Origin: JBIQJD01 sp044507695
GTDB lineage: Bacteria > Bacteroidota > Ignavibacteria > Ignavibacteriales > Ignavibacteriaceae
Reading direction: 5' to 3'
Assembly (NCBI GenBank): GCA_044507695.1
Contig: JBIQJD010000004.1
Span: forward strand, 124,001-188,000
Length of the DNA stretch: 64,000 nt
Positions 43,985 through 51,545 of this stretch are shown here, one piece after another. The translations under genes and the position numbers were made by a program. How positions within the stretch are numbered: the first letter of the stretch is position 1; each line of letters opens with the position of its first letter. The notes under the pieces were generated by a model. The model did not search any database. It was not told the DNA's origin and saw nothing but the letters and a program-made list of their open reading frames with translations.

Positions 43985-45655
43985 TTATAGTTCCGATAAA
44001 TTTTTAAGAAATTCTTTTTTATCCTTAAAGGAAAAAAGCTGCTCAACTCTTTCCCTGTTTTTGAATTTACCCGCAATTTCAGATAACAGTTTCAATTGAA
44101 TCTGCATATCATCCTCAGGAGTAAGCAGTAAAATTATTATTCGTGAATCAAATTTATCTTCCGCTTCAAAATTAATTCCATATTCATTAACAGCAACCGC
44201 AGCAACTGGTTTTTTAATTTTGATTTTTGCATGAGGTATTGCAAGATGATTTGCAATTCCTGTTGAAATTAATTTTTCTCTTTTCATTACTTTATCAAAT
44301 ACAAAATCTTTTTCATTATCCGGAATTTTAGAAAGGGAATTTATCAAGTAGGAAATTACTTCTTCCTTGTTTTTAAATGATGTAAAAGAAATTAATTCCG
44401 GAGATAAAAGATCAATAAACGATCGTCCTTCCTTTCCTTTAAGAAAGTGGCTCATCAGTGGTGCACTTACAATTGATGTAAACAGTGCCATTATTACAAG
44501 CGCTACAAATACGCTTTCGTGTATTAATCCAAATTGAAGAGCGAGCAAACCAAGAATTATTTCCATAGTTCCGCGGGAATTCATTCCAAACCCGATTGCA
44601 ATGGATTCATTTTTGCTCATGCCGGTCCAGTAAGCTCCCAATCCGCATCCTATTACCTTGCCTGCAAATGAAAGTGCAAGAATAATTAATACAAGCGGCA
44701 GGTTAAAATTTGCAATAAAGTTTACAGTTAAACCAATGGATACGAAAAACAACGGTGCAAATATATTTGTTATAAATTGATGTATTACTTCCCGTGTTCT
44801 CTCACTTAGATGTGCAGAATCTCCTGCAGCAATTCCAATAATAAATGCGCCAAATATTGCATGTATACCAATGAACTCAGTAAAAGCTGCTCCGAGAAAA
44901 CCGAGAATTAATATTAAATTTAATACCCCGCCGGGAAATGATAGATTTTTTTGAACCCACGGTAAAATTTTGTGGATTAGTCTTCTTACAAATAAAAGAG
45001 TAATTGCAGCAAATACTAATGTTAAAGTGATTGTCTCACCAAAACCAAGTCCGTGCAGTTCACCGCCAATCATTCCAAGTATTATAGAAAATATCAGCCA
45101 TCCAATAAGATCATTAAACATTGCTGCAGAGATGATTATGTAGCCAATCTGCGTGTTAAAAATTTTTAAATCCATCAATGTTTTGGCAATTACAGGAAGT
45201 GCTGAAATGGAGAGAGCTGTGCCCATGAAAAGCGCAAATACAAAACGCATACTTTCATCCTGAATTCCCATATGGTGAGGAAACAGGTACGAAAAACCGA
45301 AGCCTGTAAGAAAAGGAAATATTATTCCCATTACTCCGGTTGTTACAGCAGTTTTACCTTGTTTAAGCACAATTCCAAGATCTACTTCAATACCTGAAAC
45401 GAGAAGAAGCATTATTACTGCCAGGCTTGTAATTCCATCAAGTGCAACTTTTACTTCTGTATTTTGCGGAAATAGGAAGTTAAATGTTTCCGGTGAAATC
45501 ATTCCCAATACTGTTGGGCCAAGAATAATTCCCGCAAAGATTTCGCCAACAATGGCAGGCTGTTTTATACGGTTAAATAATTCACCGAACAGCTTTGCCG
45601 TAAATAACATAACACTTATACTCAGCAGAAATACTACTACGTGTTCGGAAGCCAT
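43985..45655 (-). CDS. CPA2-type cation/proton antiporter fused to a PTS EIIA (PtsN-like) domain
   Basis: A 556-residue protein. Residues 1-400 form a Na+/H+ exchanger domain of about 12 helices ('AIVGEIFAGIILGPTVLGM', 'MGTALSISALPVIAKTLMDL', 'FNDLIGWLIFSIIL', 'GFGMNSRGTMEIILGLLAL'). Residues from about 415 are a type-2 EIIA domain with the phospho-His in 'GIANHLAIPHAKI' and 'ILLLTPEDDMQIQLKLLSEI'. The EIIA domain lacks any sugar-PTS partner nearby and probably senses phosphorylation state to gate transport. The next gene on the strand, 4 bp upstream, encodes a tandem Usp; the pair likely forms one operon. Confidence 0.9.
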   Translation of the reverse strand: MASEHVVVFLLSISVMLFTAKLFGELFNRIKQPAIVGEIFAGIILGPTVLGMISPETFNFLFPQNTEVKVALDGITSLAVIMLLLVSGIEVDLGIVLKQGKTAVTTGVMGIIFPFLTGFGFSYLFPHHMGIQDESMRFVFALFMGTALSISALPVIAKTLMDLKIFNTQIGYIIISAAMFNDLIGWLIFSIILGMIGGELHGLGFGETITLTLVFAAITLLFVRRLIHKILPWVQKNLSFPGGVLNLILILGFLGAAFTEFIGIHAIFGAFIIGIAAGDSAHLSERTREVIHQFITNIFAPLFFVSIGLTVNFIANFNLPLVLIILALSFAGKVIGCGLGAYWTGMSKNESIAIGFGMNSRGTMEIILGLLALQFGLIHESVFVALVIMALFTSIVSAPLMSHFLKGKEGRSFIDLLSPELISFTSFKNKEEVISYLINSLSKIPDNEKDFVFDKVMKREKLISTGIANHLAIPHAKIKIKKPVAAVAVNEYGINFEAEDKFDSRIIILLLTPEDDMQIQLKLLSEIAGKFKNRERVEQLFSFKDKKEFLKNLSEL

Positions 45656-45659
45656 AGTA

Positions 45660-46499
45660 TTACCTGATGATCAATAAATTGGTGGGAAGATTTTCAAACA
45701 GGTATTCAATCTTATTATGAAAGAGCCTGTCCATAAACTTCAATTTTTTAGCCGGACCGGAAACTGCAAATAGATCTGCTCTATTTTCTCTTGCATAATT
45801 TCCGGCTTCCCATCCTTCTTTACCATAAAGGCATTTAATTTTTACGGGCAATCCTGTAAGTTCAAGTTCACGCAAATAAAGTTTCATCCTTTCTTCTTCT
45901 TCAGCTACCCAGGTTTCGCGCATTCGCTGTGTTTCTTCGGCAGAACCCGAGCCGATAATTGTGCTTGATAAACCGGGAAAATTAAAATCTCTTATCAGCA
46001 CAAATTCTTCAGCATTTTCAAGCAAAGCAAACTGAAAACTTTTTGTAACGGTTTTTTCATCAGCGGGCTCATAGTCTGTGGTAACAAAAAATCTTTTAAA
46101 TCTCGGAGCCTGTTCTGCAGGAGATGTTAGAATCAATGTAGAACTTGCAGCTTCACGCATAATTTTTCTTGCCACAGAGCCAATGTAATAGCGCATAAAA
46201 TTTTCTTTTTCCAATGCACCGGCAACTAACAAATCAACGCCTGCTTCACGGCTGCTTCTTATTATTGCATTCCCCGGATCACCTGAAGCCCAAACAATGG
46301 TTAGTGATTGTAAATCAATTCCCGCTTGCGAAATTAACGTGTTCAGTTTTGCCTCATCATCGTAATTCTTCTCTCCAACGTGAATTAAAACAAGCTCCGC
46401 ATCAAATAATTTTTGGAGTCTCTGAACTTCTTTTAAAAGAGCTTTACCTGTTGGTGAAAAGGTAATTGCAAGTCCGAGTTTGCTAAATATTTTGCTCAT
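45660..46499 (-). CDS. Tandem universal stress protein
   Basis: A 279-residue protein with two Usp domains. The first (about 1-140) has 'VDLLVAGALEKENFMRYYIG', 'SVARKIMREAASSTLILTS', a variant of the G-2x-G-9x-G(S/T) ATP motif. The second (145-279) has 'RADLFAVSGPAKKLKFMDRL' and 'IEYLFENLPTNLLIIR'. It is soluble and coupled with the antiporter-EIIA gene, 4 bp away. A role in regulating ion homeostasis under stress is inferred from that linkage. Confidence 0.88.
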   Translation of the reverse strand: MSKIFSKLGLAITFSPTGKALLKEVQRLQKLFDAELVLIHVGEKNYDDEAKLNTLISQAGIDLQSLTIVWASGDPGNAIIRSSREAGVDLLVAGALEKENFMRYYIGSVARKIMREAASSTLILTSPAEQAPRFKRFFVTTDYEPADEKTVTKSFQFALLENAEEFVLIRDFNFPGLSSTIIGSGSAEETQRMRETWVAEEEERMKLYLRELELTGLPVKIKCLYGKEGWEAGNYARENRADLFAVSGPAKKLKFMDRLFHNKIEYLFENLPTNLLIIR

Positions 46500-46827
46500 A
46501 TTACAGTAATAATGTTTTGTAGAATTTTTAGGCGTTTTGTCTATTAAATTTGCCTTTGGGGGATTAAGATATAAACTTAACGAGAAATAATCTTAATTTT
46601 CTTTGACGAAAATAAAGAAAGGGTGAAGGACGGGCTAAGAAAATCAAATTTATTGCTTATAAACTCTTTTAATATTATTTTCGATTTGCCCGATTCATTA
46701 AGTTCTACCCCCCCTTAATGAATCTTGTTGAATGCCCGGTAGCCCTCCACCGGGCATACTTATTTCAATTCTCCCGATTTTTCCGTAATATATATTAATA
46801 TATTATTCAACGAGTTTAGAGATATCT
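46500..46827 (+). promoter_or_regulatory. Leader region upstream of the BCAT gene with two perfect hairpins
   Basis: No gene is seen in these 328 bases between divergent genes. Near the right end two perfect inverted repeats lie in a row: GATTCATTAAG (46692-46702) with CTTAATGAATC (46714-46724), whose loop is C-rich, and TGCCCGGT (46733-46740) with ACCGGGCA (46749-46756). They sit 72-136 bp before the start codon, where an attenuator could be. Neither is followed by a long T-run. Confidence 0.4.
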
Positions 46828-47913
46828 ATGGAAAAGATTCAATATCAGATTCAAGATTCAAAGAAAGTTGTAATTCCTGAAAATCCAGGATTTGGAATTG
46901 TGTTTACAAATCATGTTTTTGAAATGGATTACACGCCTGCTGAAGGATGGCATAATCCGGTAATAAAACCTCTTGAGAATTTATCACTTCATCCGGGTAC
47001 AATGTTTATTCATTACGGTCAAACAATTTTTGAAGGTATGAAAGCCTTCAGAACAGTAAATAATGAAATTGCTGTGTTCAGGCCTGATAAACATTTTGAG
47101 CGGTTAAATAATTCGGCACGCAGGCTGTGTATCCCAGAAGTCGATTCAACATTCCTGCTTAATTCTTTAATTGAATTATTAAATGTTGAAAAAGATTGGG
47201 TTCCTTCAAGAGAAGGCCAGTCACTTTATATCCGCCCGTTCATTTTCGGCAGCGATCCGTTTCTTGGAGTTAAGCCATCAGGTAATTATAAACTAATTAT
47301 TCTGCTTTCACCTGTTGGTGCTTATTATCCTGAAGGATTTAAACCGGTAAAAATTCTTGCGCAGGATGAATATGTTCGTGCAGTAAGGAAAGGAATTGGA
47401 GAAGCAAAAACTGCAGGAAATTATGCTGCGAGTCTTCTTGCCGGACAAAAAGCCGCTGCTCGCGGATTTTCACAGGTGCTATGGTTAGATGGCGTTGAGC
47501 TTAAAAATATTGATGAAGTTGGTGCAATGAATGTTTTTATTGCATTCAAAGATGAAATTGTTACTCCTAAACTTAACGGCGCGATTCTTCCGGGAATTAC
47601 GAGAATGTCTGTAATTGAAATTCTTGAATCATGGGGAAGGAAAGTTAAAGAAAGAACTATAAGCATTGATGAACTGATTCAACAATATGATAGTGGAAAT
47701 GTAGAATGTATGTTTGGCACCGGAACAGCAGCAGTTATTTCATCCATTGGAACATTACAGTATAAAGATAAAATTTTAAACTTTAATAACGGCCAGGCAT
47801 GTGCACTTGAATTAAAATTGTTTGAAGAGATAACTTCAATTCAAACAGGAAAGAGCGAAGACAAGTACAACTGGCTTACATTTATTGATAATGTAAGAAT
47901 GGAGGTAGAGTGA
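46828..47913 (+). CDS. ilvE: Branched-chain amino acid aminotransferase
   Basis: A 361-residue fold-type IV PLP enzyme of the BCAT2/type II size class. 'IFEGMKAFRTVNNEIAVFRP' and 'FERLNNSARRLCIP' bind the cofactor phosphate and substrate; the PLP lysine lies in 'KGIGEAKTAGNYAAS'; 'LNGAILPGITRMSVIEI' and 'MFGTGTAAVISSIG' complete the site. It transfers amino groups between Leu, Ile or Val and 2-oxoglutarate. The stop overlaps the next start (GTGA). Confidence 0.95.
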   Translation: MEKIQYQIQDSKKVVIPENPGFGIVFTNHVFEMDYTPAEGWHNPVIKPLENLSLHPGTMFIHYGQTIFEGMKAFRTVNNEIAVFRPDKHFERLNNSARRLCIPEVDSTFLLNSLIELLNVEKDWVPSREGQSLYIRPFIFGSDPFLGVKPSGNYKLIILLSPVGAYYPEGFKPVKILAQDEYVRAVRKGIGEAKTAGNYAASLLAGQKAAARGFSQVLWLDGVELKNIDEVGAMNVFIAFKDEIVTPKLNGAILPGITRMSVIEILESWGRKVKERTISIDELIQQYDSGNVECMFGTGTAAVISSIGTLQYKDKILNFNNGQACALELKLFEEITSIQTGKSEDKYNWLTFIDNVRMEVE

Positions 47914-49001
47914 GAAAAATTCATTTTTTGTGCTTTTATTTACTGTTAGCTGCTGCCTGTTTTGCACAGCAAAATGAAACTCCCAAAAATATAATTCTAT
48001 TGATAGGGGATGGCATGGGGCCTTCCTATGTAAGTGCTTCTGTTGTTTCACTGGATAATGATTCATTCAGAAGATTTACTACAACAGGCTTCTCCGTTAC
48101 CTGTTCTGCTGATAAATTAGTTACTGATTCAGCAGCAGGTGCAACTGCATATTCAACCGGATACAAAACAACCAACGGTTATATTGGTTTAGGTTCTGAT
48201 GATAAACCTTTGGAAACATTGCTTGAATTGGCTGAGAAAAATAATAAATCAACGGGAGTTGTTGCAACAAGTTCGGTAACTCATGCTACTCCGGCTTCAT
48301 TCGTAGCACATCAAATCAGCAGAAGCATGCAGTTGGAAATTGCAAAAGATTTCATGGATGTTGATATTGATGTAGTAATTGGCGGAGGTTCATCTTTTTT
48401 TACTCCTAAAGATATGGGCGGAAAAAGAGAAGATGGGTTAAATTTAATTGATCAGATAAAATCAAACGGATATACATTTATAGATGATGTTGATAATCTG
48501 ATTAAAAAAACTCCCGAAGGAAAGTTTTATGCTTTACTTGAAAAAGAAGCACTTGATAAAGCATGCGACAGGAACTATACGTTGGGTCAGCTTACACAAG
48601 CCGCTATTGAAAATTTAAGCAAAAATGAAAATGGATTTGTTCTGATGGTTGAAGGATCACAGATTGATTGGGGCGGCCACAACAATGATCAGGATTATTT
48701 GCTATCTGAATTAAAAGATTTTAATACCGCAATTAATACCGCACTTGATTTTGCAGCAAAAGATTCCTCCACACTGGTTATAGTTGTGGCAGATCATGAA
48801 ACAGGAGGAATGGCAATAACTTCCGGCGCCCGAGACGGCAGTGATTTAGGATTAAAGTTTATTTATGATCATCACACTGCAAGCATGGTTGGTGTTTTTG
48901 CTTACGGTCCGGGTGAATCATTATTTACCGGTGTACAGGAAAATAATGAAGTAGGCCAAAAGTTATTTAAATTTATTGATCCGGATTATTCATTTAAATA
49001 G
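47910..49001 (+). CDS. Alkaline phosphatase
   Basis: A 363-residue exported protein starting at GTG within a GTGA overlap with ilvE; GGAGG lies 6 nt upstream. A signal peptide (about 1-19, ending CFAQ) precedes 'ILLIGDGMGPSYV', which carries a metal-binding Asp, and 'TDSAAGATAYSTGYKT', with the Ser nucleophile. 'VTHATPASFVAHQ', 'MVEGSQIDWGGHNND' and 'VVADHETGG' supply further metal ligands, and 'HHTASMVGVFAYGPG' the last His. It is a periplasmic phosphomonoesterase. The Ser-Ala-Ala triplet is the classic active-site motif. Confidence 0.92.
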   Translation: MRKIHFLCFYLLLAAACFAQQNETPKNIILLIGDGMGPSYVSASVVSLDNDSFRRFTTTGFSVTCSADKLVTDSAAGATAYSTGYKTTNGYIGLGSDDKPLETLLELAEKNNKSTGVVATSSVTHATPASFVAHQISRSMQLEIAKDFMDVDIDVVIGGGSSFFTPKDMGGKREDGLNLIDQIKSNGYTFIDDVDNLIKKTPEGKFYALLEKEALDKACDRNYTLGQLTQAAIENLSKNENGFVLMVEGSQIDWGGHNNDQDYLLSELKDFNTAINTALDFAAKDSSTLVIVVADHETGGMAITSGARDGSDLGLKFIYDHHTASMVGVFAYGPGESLFTGVQENNEVGQKLFKFIDPDYSFK

Positions 49002-49036
49002 TTACTAAAGTTTATTTCTTACCTGAAAAATTTTAC

Positions 49037-49087
49037 TTGACAGGTGCTCGTTTGTTCACTATATTGCCGGTGAACATTTGAGCACCT
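49037..49087 (+). promoter_or_regulatory. lexA promoter with an overlapping 46-bp near-palindrome
   Basis: TTGACA (49037-49042) and TATATT (49060-49065) are spaced 17 bp, a near-consensus vegetative promoter. The same DNA forms a long inverted repeat: 49042-49059 and 49070-49087 match at 15 of 18 positions around a 10-bp centre, with the core TGTTCAC...GTGAACA. It covers the -10 box and the likely transcription start and ends one base before the lexA ATG. No ribosome site is seen. The obvious reading is a LexA autoregulatory operator. Confidence 0.72.
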
Positions 49088-49088
49088 T

Positions 49089-49733
49089 ATGAAAAATCAA
49101 TTAACAGAAAGACAACAGGAGATACTTCAGTTCATACAAAATTATTTGTATGAAGTTGGCTATCCACCTACCATCCGTGAAATTGCCCGCCATTTTGGGA
49201 TGTCATCCACTTTCGGTGTTAAAAAACATCTTGATGCACTAGTTAAAAAAGGATATCTCAACATTGAAAGTAATGCAAGCCGCGGCATCTCATTTCTTAA
49301 ATCAGAATTTCTGCAAAACCGGAATACAGTTTCAGTTCCTGAAGAAACAAACAAAATTCCAATTGTAGGCCGTGTTGCTGCAGGTTCTCCGATTCTTGCA
49401 GAGCAAAATATTGAAGGTTCTGTTGTGGTTGATCCTTCATTTACCGGCAAATCAAAAGATTGTTTTGCTCTTAAGGTTAAAGGTGATAGTATGATAAATG
49501 CGGGAATTTTTGAGGGTGATCTCGTTATTGTTTCATCGGCTGTTAATGCTGTAAATGGTGATATTGTTGTTGCAATGTTAAGCGGAGAGGTTACGGTAAA
49601 AACCTTCCGCAAAAAGAATAATAAAATTTTGCTCATACCTGAAAATGATTCTTACAAACCTATTGAAGTTCAGCCGGAACAGGAATTTGCAGTTCTTGGT
49701 AAGGTTGTGGGAGTTGTAAGATGGATCAATTAA
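49089..49733 (+). CDS. lexA: LexA repressor, SOS regulator
   Basis: A 214-residue protein. The N-terminal winged helix reads 'LTERQQEILQFIQNYLYEVG', 'YPPTIREIARHFGMSSTFGV'. The cleavage site is Ala98-Gly99 in 'VGRVAAGSPILAEQ'; the catalytic Ser134 is in 'KGDSMINAGIFEGD' and Lys171 in 'GEVTVKTF'. RecA-stimulated self-cleavage would derepress SOS genes. A long palindrome covers its promoter. The two genes after it are short and unidentified. Confidence 0.95.
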   Translation: MKNQLTERQQEILQFIQNYLYEVGYPPTIREIARHFGMSSTFGVKKHLDALVKKGYLNIESNASRGISFLKSEFLQNRNTVSVPEETNKIPIVGRVAAGSPILAEQNIEGSVVVDPSFTGKSKDCFALKVKGDSMINAGIFEGDLVIVSSAVNAVNGDIVVAMLSGEVTVKTFRKKNNKILLIPENDSYKPIEVQPEQEFAVLGKVVGVVRWIN

Positions 49734-49778
49734 ATAATTCTGAAAACAAATTATTATTCAATTAAACGGAGCCGAAAG

Positions 49779-50018
49779 ATGAAAAGTGAAATTTTTTCTA
49801 TGGCAATTTCAAGAAGAAACAAAATAAAATTTTTATATGGATTGAATGAAGTGGTTCTCGATCCTTATTACATTTCAACAGAAAGAAGCGGCAAAAAATT
49901 TATTTACGGAAAAGTTTATAACAGCAGCATAATTAAAAAATTTGAGTATACCAGAATAGCAAACATTAAAGTTTTACAAAACAGATTTTCTCCGGTCATC
50001 CCGATAATACCGGCTTGA
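49779..50018 (+). CDS. Small WYL-domain-like protein
   Basis: A 79-residue protein. 'AISRRNKIKFLYGLNEVVLDPYYI', here given by parts as 'RRNKIKFLYG' and 'VVLDPYYIS', then 'GKKFIYGKVYNSS' and 'FEYTRIANIKVLQ', follow the SH3-like WYL fold used as a ligand-binding part of transcription regulators. It has no DNA-binding domain of its own. It lies 45 bp after lexA and 46 bp before a nuclease-like gene, all on one strand, so an SOS-linked role is possible. GGAGC lies upstream of the start. Assignment is by pattern only. Confidence 0.5.
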   Translation: MKSEIFSMAISRRNKIKFLYGLNEVVLDPYYISTERSGKKFIYGKVYNSSIIKKFEYTRIANIKVLQNRFSPVIPIIPA

Positions 50019-50064
50019 TCATTCCTCCTGTTTTAATTCATTTTTTATGAAAAGGGAGATGAAT

Positions 50065-50487
50065 ATGATAGAAGATAAAAGAAAAAATATTGATTTATTA
50101 GTTGAACAATTCTGGAAACAGGGTTATTTAACCTTAAGCAGAAGATTCGGAACATATCTTCCGGAACCTTCCAGGGTTGGAAATTTTGAAGTTGATGTTA
50201 TTGCAAGACATAAAAAAAATTACGCTATCGGTATAACTCTGAATGATGAAGATTTCAAAGATCCCGGAATGATTGAAAGAATCACCTATCTTGCAACAAG
50301 ACAAACAAGCTTTTCCAATAAACGTGTGTTTTTGTTTGTAGGAGTAAAGCCTGAAAAATATAAAACAGCAAAAGCACTTATTGACTCAATTCCGCAGGAG
50401 ATAAGAAAGAATATCAAAATCTTTCCAATTGCTGAACACAGCATTACAAACAAAAGAAGGCAGCAGCAGCGGAATTTCTTTTCCTGA
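50065..50487 (+). CDS. Hypothetical protein with a nuclease-like core
   Basis: About 140 residues. The ATG at 50065 is preferred to 50047 because AAGGGAG (50051-50057) then lies at normal spacing. 'GNFEVDVIARHKKNYAIGIT' looks like the strand pair of a PD-(D/E)xK nuclease fold, but the second acidic-x-Lys is replaced by Gly-Ile, so activity is doubtful. The rest is helical ('MIERITYLATRQTSFSNKR', 'YKTAKALIDSIPQEIRKNI') with a basic tail. It is followed by a strong terminator. Confidence 0.5.
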   Translation: MIEDKRKNIDLLVEQFWKQGYLTLSRRFGTYLPEPSRVGNFEVDVIARHKKNYAIGITLNDEDFKDPGMIERITYLATRQTSFSNKRVFLFVGVKPEKYKTAKALIDSIPQEIRKNIKIFPIAEHSITNKRRQQQRNFFS

Positions 50488-50494
50488 TAAAAAG

Positions 50495-50531
50495 GAGAGT
50501 GCCTCTGCGGGGAAGGCACTCTCAAAATTTT
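50495..50531 (+). terminator. Rho-independent terminator of the lexA region
   Basis: A perfect 10-bp stem, GAGAGTGCCT (50495-50504) with AGGCACTCTC (50514-50523), has a 9-nt loop and is followed by AAAATTTT. It starts 8 bases after the stop codon of the nuclease-like gene. Confidence 0.88.
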
Positions 50532-50720
50532 ACATTAAAATCCTGCCAGCATTTTTTACCTTTTATTAACCGAAGCATATCTATAATTTTAGATACAAGG
50601 GAACATAAATTAGTTAGTAAGCATCTGAATTTATTAGAGTTTGAACTAATTTCGTTTACCTTGACATTATATCATCATAAGGTTAATTTTACACGCTTTA
50701 TCAAAATTCAGGGTTAGAAT

Positions 50721-51545
50721 TTGGCAAAAATACAATCTGAATCTGATGCAAAATTACAGCAGATGCTAAAAGATTCAGGAGAAATTCCCACTCACTTAGC
50801 AATTATAATGGACGGGAACGGCAGATGGGCAAGAAAGAGGGGATTGCCCCGCGTGGCCGGACATAAACGTGGTGTTGAAACTGTTAGAGATATTGTTAAA
50901 GCCTGCGCGCAAATCGGAATTAAATTTCTTACACTTTATACTTTTTCTACAGAAAACTGGAAACGGCCGAAAGATGAGGTATCAACTCTGATGAGGCTGC
51001 TAGTTCGTACTTTGAAGAATGAAGCAGATGAACTTCATGAAAATGATATAAGACTTACTACAATTGGTGATATTAAATCCCTTCCTGCTGAAGTACAGGC
51101 TCAGCTTGAAGAATCAATGGAGAAAACACGTAATAACAAAAAGATGACTCTGAATCTTGCTTTAAGTTACAGCGGAAGATGGGAACTTATTGAAACTGTA
51201 AAAAGTATAGCAGAGCAAGTTCAGAAAGGTTATTTAAATCCTTCTGATATAAATGAAAAAATAATTGCAAGCCAGTTAACTACTAAAGATATTCCGGATC
51301 CCGATTTATTAATAAGAACGAGCGGTGAATTCAGGATAAGCAATTTTTTATTGTGGCAGATTGCCTATGCAGAAGTTTTTATTTCAAATGCTTACTGGCC
51401 TGATTTCAAAAGAAAAGATCTTTATGAAGCCATAATAAGTTTTCAGGGAAGAGAAAGAAGATTCGGAAAAGTTAGTGAACAAATTAAAAAGAAGAACGAT
51501 AAGGGCAGAAAGAATGTTTCAAACCTCCCCAAAGAAATTGCTTAA
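50721..51545 (+). CDS. uppS: Isoprenyl transferase (undecaprenyl diphosphate synthase)
   Basis: A 274-residue cis-prenyltransferase starting at TTG. 'LAIIMDGNGRWARKRGLPRV' with the catalytic Asp, 'GHKRGVETVRDIVKAC', 'LTLYTFSTENWKRP' and the C-terminal 'DLLIRTSGEFRISNFLLWQ', 'YAEVFISNAYWPDF' match the family. It makes the C55 lipid carrier for peptidoglycan and LPS. The 3' end overlaps the bamA start by 32 bases, so the two are co-translated. The N-terminal 20 residues are an extension. Confidence 0.95.
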   Translation: MAKIQSESDAKLQQMLKDSGEIPTHLAIIMDGNGRWARKRGLPRVAGHKRGVETVRDIVKACAQIGIKFLTLYTFSTENWKRPKDEVSTLMRLLVRTLKNEADELHENDIRLTTIGDIKSLPAEVQAQLEESMEKTRNNKKMTLNLALSYSGRWELIETVKSIAEQVQKGYLNPSDINEKIIASQLTTKDIPDPDLLIRTSGEFRISNFLLWQIAYAEVFISNAYWPDFKRKDLYEAIISFQGRERRFGKVSEQIKKKNDKGRKNVSNLPKEIA

